From CPC320 sp002684375 (GTDB lineage Bacteria; Pseudomonadota; Alphaproteobacteria; Rhodobacterales; Rhodobacteraceae), in the NCBI GenBank assembly GCA_965662545.1, contig CBFIHZ010000061.1:1-14926 (forward strand): DNA of 14,926 bases. Reading direction: 5' to 3'. Made by a program: the position numbers and the translations under genes. The notes under the pieces were generated by a model. It saw nothing but the letters and a program-made list of their open reading frames with translations, was not told where the DNA came from and ran no database searches. This document shows positions 14,461 through 14,926 of this stretch, in pieces; the first letter of the stretch is position 1, and every line of letters starts with the position of its first letter.

Positions 14461-14793
14461 ATGTAAAATTGGCGTCTTACATTTTGTCTTTTGATTGCGT
14501 CACTCTTTGGGGGTGTTGGGGTGGGATTTGCATCTGATTTACCTCAATGTCCTTCATCTGGAGTTTTTCATAACTGTTTTGGCACTTGGACTTCTGAAGA
14601 CGGAGACAAATACGTCGGTGAAATCAAGGATGGCAAAAAACACGGACAAGGCACCTACACATTTGCAAGTTGAAGCAAATACGTCGGTGAATTCAGGGAT
14701 GGCAACAGGCACGGACAAGGCACCTTCACCTTTGTTGATGGCAGTGTAGTAGAAGGGATCTGGAAAGATGGAGTGTTTAAGTATGCGCAGTAA
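14461..14793 (+). pseudogene. MORN-repeat secreted protein gene, broken by two stops
   Basis: One reading frame carries a whole small protein but contains two stops. It starts ATG then TAA (14464-14466), then codes NWRLTFCLLIASLFGG and on to FASD, a signal peptide lacking only its first residues. A mature part follows: DLPQCPSS, HNCFGTW, then MORN repeats YVGEIKDGKKHGQGTYTF and YVGEFRDGNRHGQGTFTF, and a final partial repeat ending at TAA 14791-14793. A TGA at 14671-14673 interrupts the protein between the two repeats, at a site where Gly (GGA) would be expected. Small secreted MORN proteins of this shape occur in marine proteobacteria; their function is not established. A TTG at 14491 could start a truncated product, but both stops would have to be bypassed to make the full protein. 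It is flanked by insertion-sequence fragments. Confidence 0.75.
14608..14733 (+). repeat. Two DNA copies of a MORN repeat, 69-bp period
   Basis: Copies at 14608-14664 and 14677-14733 share most bases (AAATACGTCGGTGAA, GATGGC and CACGGACAAGGCACC are identical in both). The 69-bp offset equals 23 codons, the usual MORN unit. The high DNA identity suggests a fairly recent duplication or gene conversion. The stop codon lies between the copies. Confidence 0.8.
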
Positions 14794-14812
14794 GCATCAA
14801 CGCTGTTATTAA

Positions 14813-14926
14813 TCAAGCTGCGTCTATTGCCTCGGCCTCGGCGTTTTGTGCATTGATCATATCCTGATAGGCCCACGGCATGAGGTCGTTGATACGGTTT
14901 ACTGGATGATCTTGGATGCGTTCGAG
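14813..14926 (-). CDS. IS66-family transposase, C-terminal end, runs off window
   Basis: The last 37 residues of a protein entering from the right edge: LERIQDHPVNRINDLMPWAY, then QDMINAQNAEAEAIDAA and a TGA stop. The HPxNRIxxLxPW pattern is characteristic of the C-terminal domain of IS66-type transposases. The catalytic DDE domain would lie outside the window, so it cannot be said whether the element is intact. No terminal inverted repeat was recognised between this stop and the MORN remnant, 19 bases away. Confidence 0.8.
   Translation of the reverse strand, partial: LERIQDHPVNRINDLMPWAYQDMINAQNAEAEAIDAA

Noticed and set aside
14491..14673. An intact 60-residue MORN protein starting at TTG 14491
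   Set aside because: The same frame continues as MORN protein past the stop, and the signal peptide extends upstream of the TTG, so this is a piece of a broken longer gene.
1..14926. CRISPR arrays, tRNA or rRNA genes
   Set aside because: No regularly spaced repeats and no cloverleaf or rRNA-like stretches were found when reading both strands by eye.

Overview
The window looks like chromosome of an alphaproteobacterium, most likely a marine Rhodobacterales (roseobacter-type) organism. This is inferred from the gene families (D-tartrate dehydratase, a PQQ alcohol-oxidation module, glmU-glmS beside a phosphoglycolate phosphatase) and the moderate GC of the core genes. GC was judged by eye and no database search was possible.

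Left end (1-743): an AT-rich accessory block lies directly behind the 3' end of glmS. It holds the N-terminal part of a serine recombinase and a small protein with a helix-turn-helix-like segment, both reading the same way as glmS. The glmS 3' end is the classic attTn7 safe-harbour site.

Core segment (772-4761): glmU and glmS overlap by one base on the minus strand and together make UDP-N-acetylglucosamine precursors for the cell wall. A phosphoglycolate-phosphatase-like HAD hydrolase diverges from glmU. A gene-poor stretch of about 770 bp follows, containing one clean palindrome.

Middle (5532-9502): three plus-strand genes. These are a 583-residue protein I do not recognise, closed by a terminator-like hairpin; a D-tartrate dehydratase (TarD) with the full enolase-superfamily active site; and an Fe(II)/2-oxoglutarate oxygenase resembling the BesD/HalD halogenase family but keeping the HxD iron triad of a hydroxylase.

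PQQ alcohol-oxidation module (about 9828-14208): an 18-bp palindrome precedes a periplasmic PQQ-dependent alcohol dehydrogenase with the Asp-x-Asp signature of lanthanide-dependent (XoxF/ExaF-type) enzymes. Six bases downstream, one gene encodes a c-type cytochrome fused to a XoxJ/MxaJ-like binding-protein domain, apparently merging the G and J accessory functions of methanol dehydrogenase operons. Convergent to it is a periplasmic binding protein of the type associated with PQQ alcohol-dehydrogenase systems. The fused G-J protein is the most interesting item in the window.

Right end (14300-14926): a gene graveyard. It contains an IS5-type transposase 5' fragment, a MORN-repeat secreted-protein gene broken by two in-frame stops, and the C-terminus of an IS66-type transposase running off the window.
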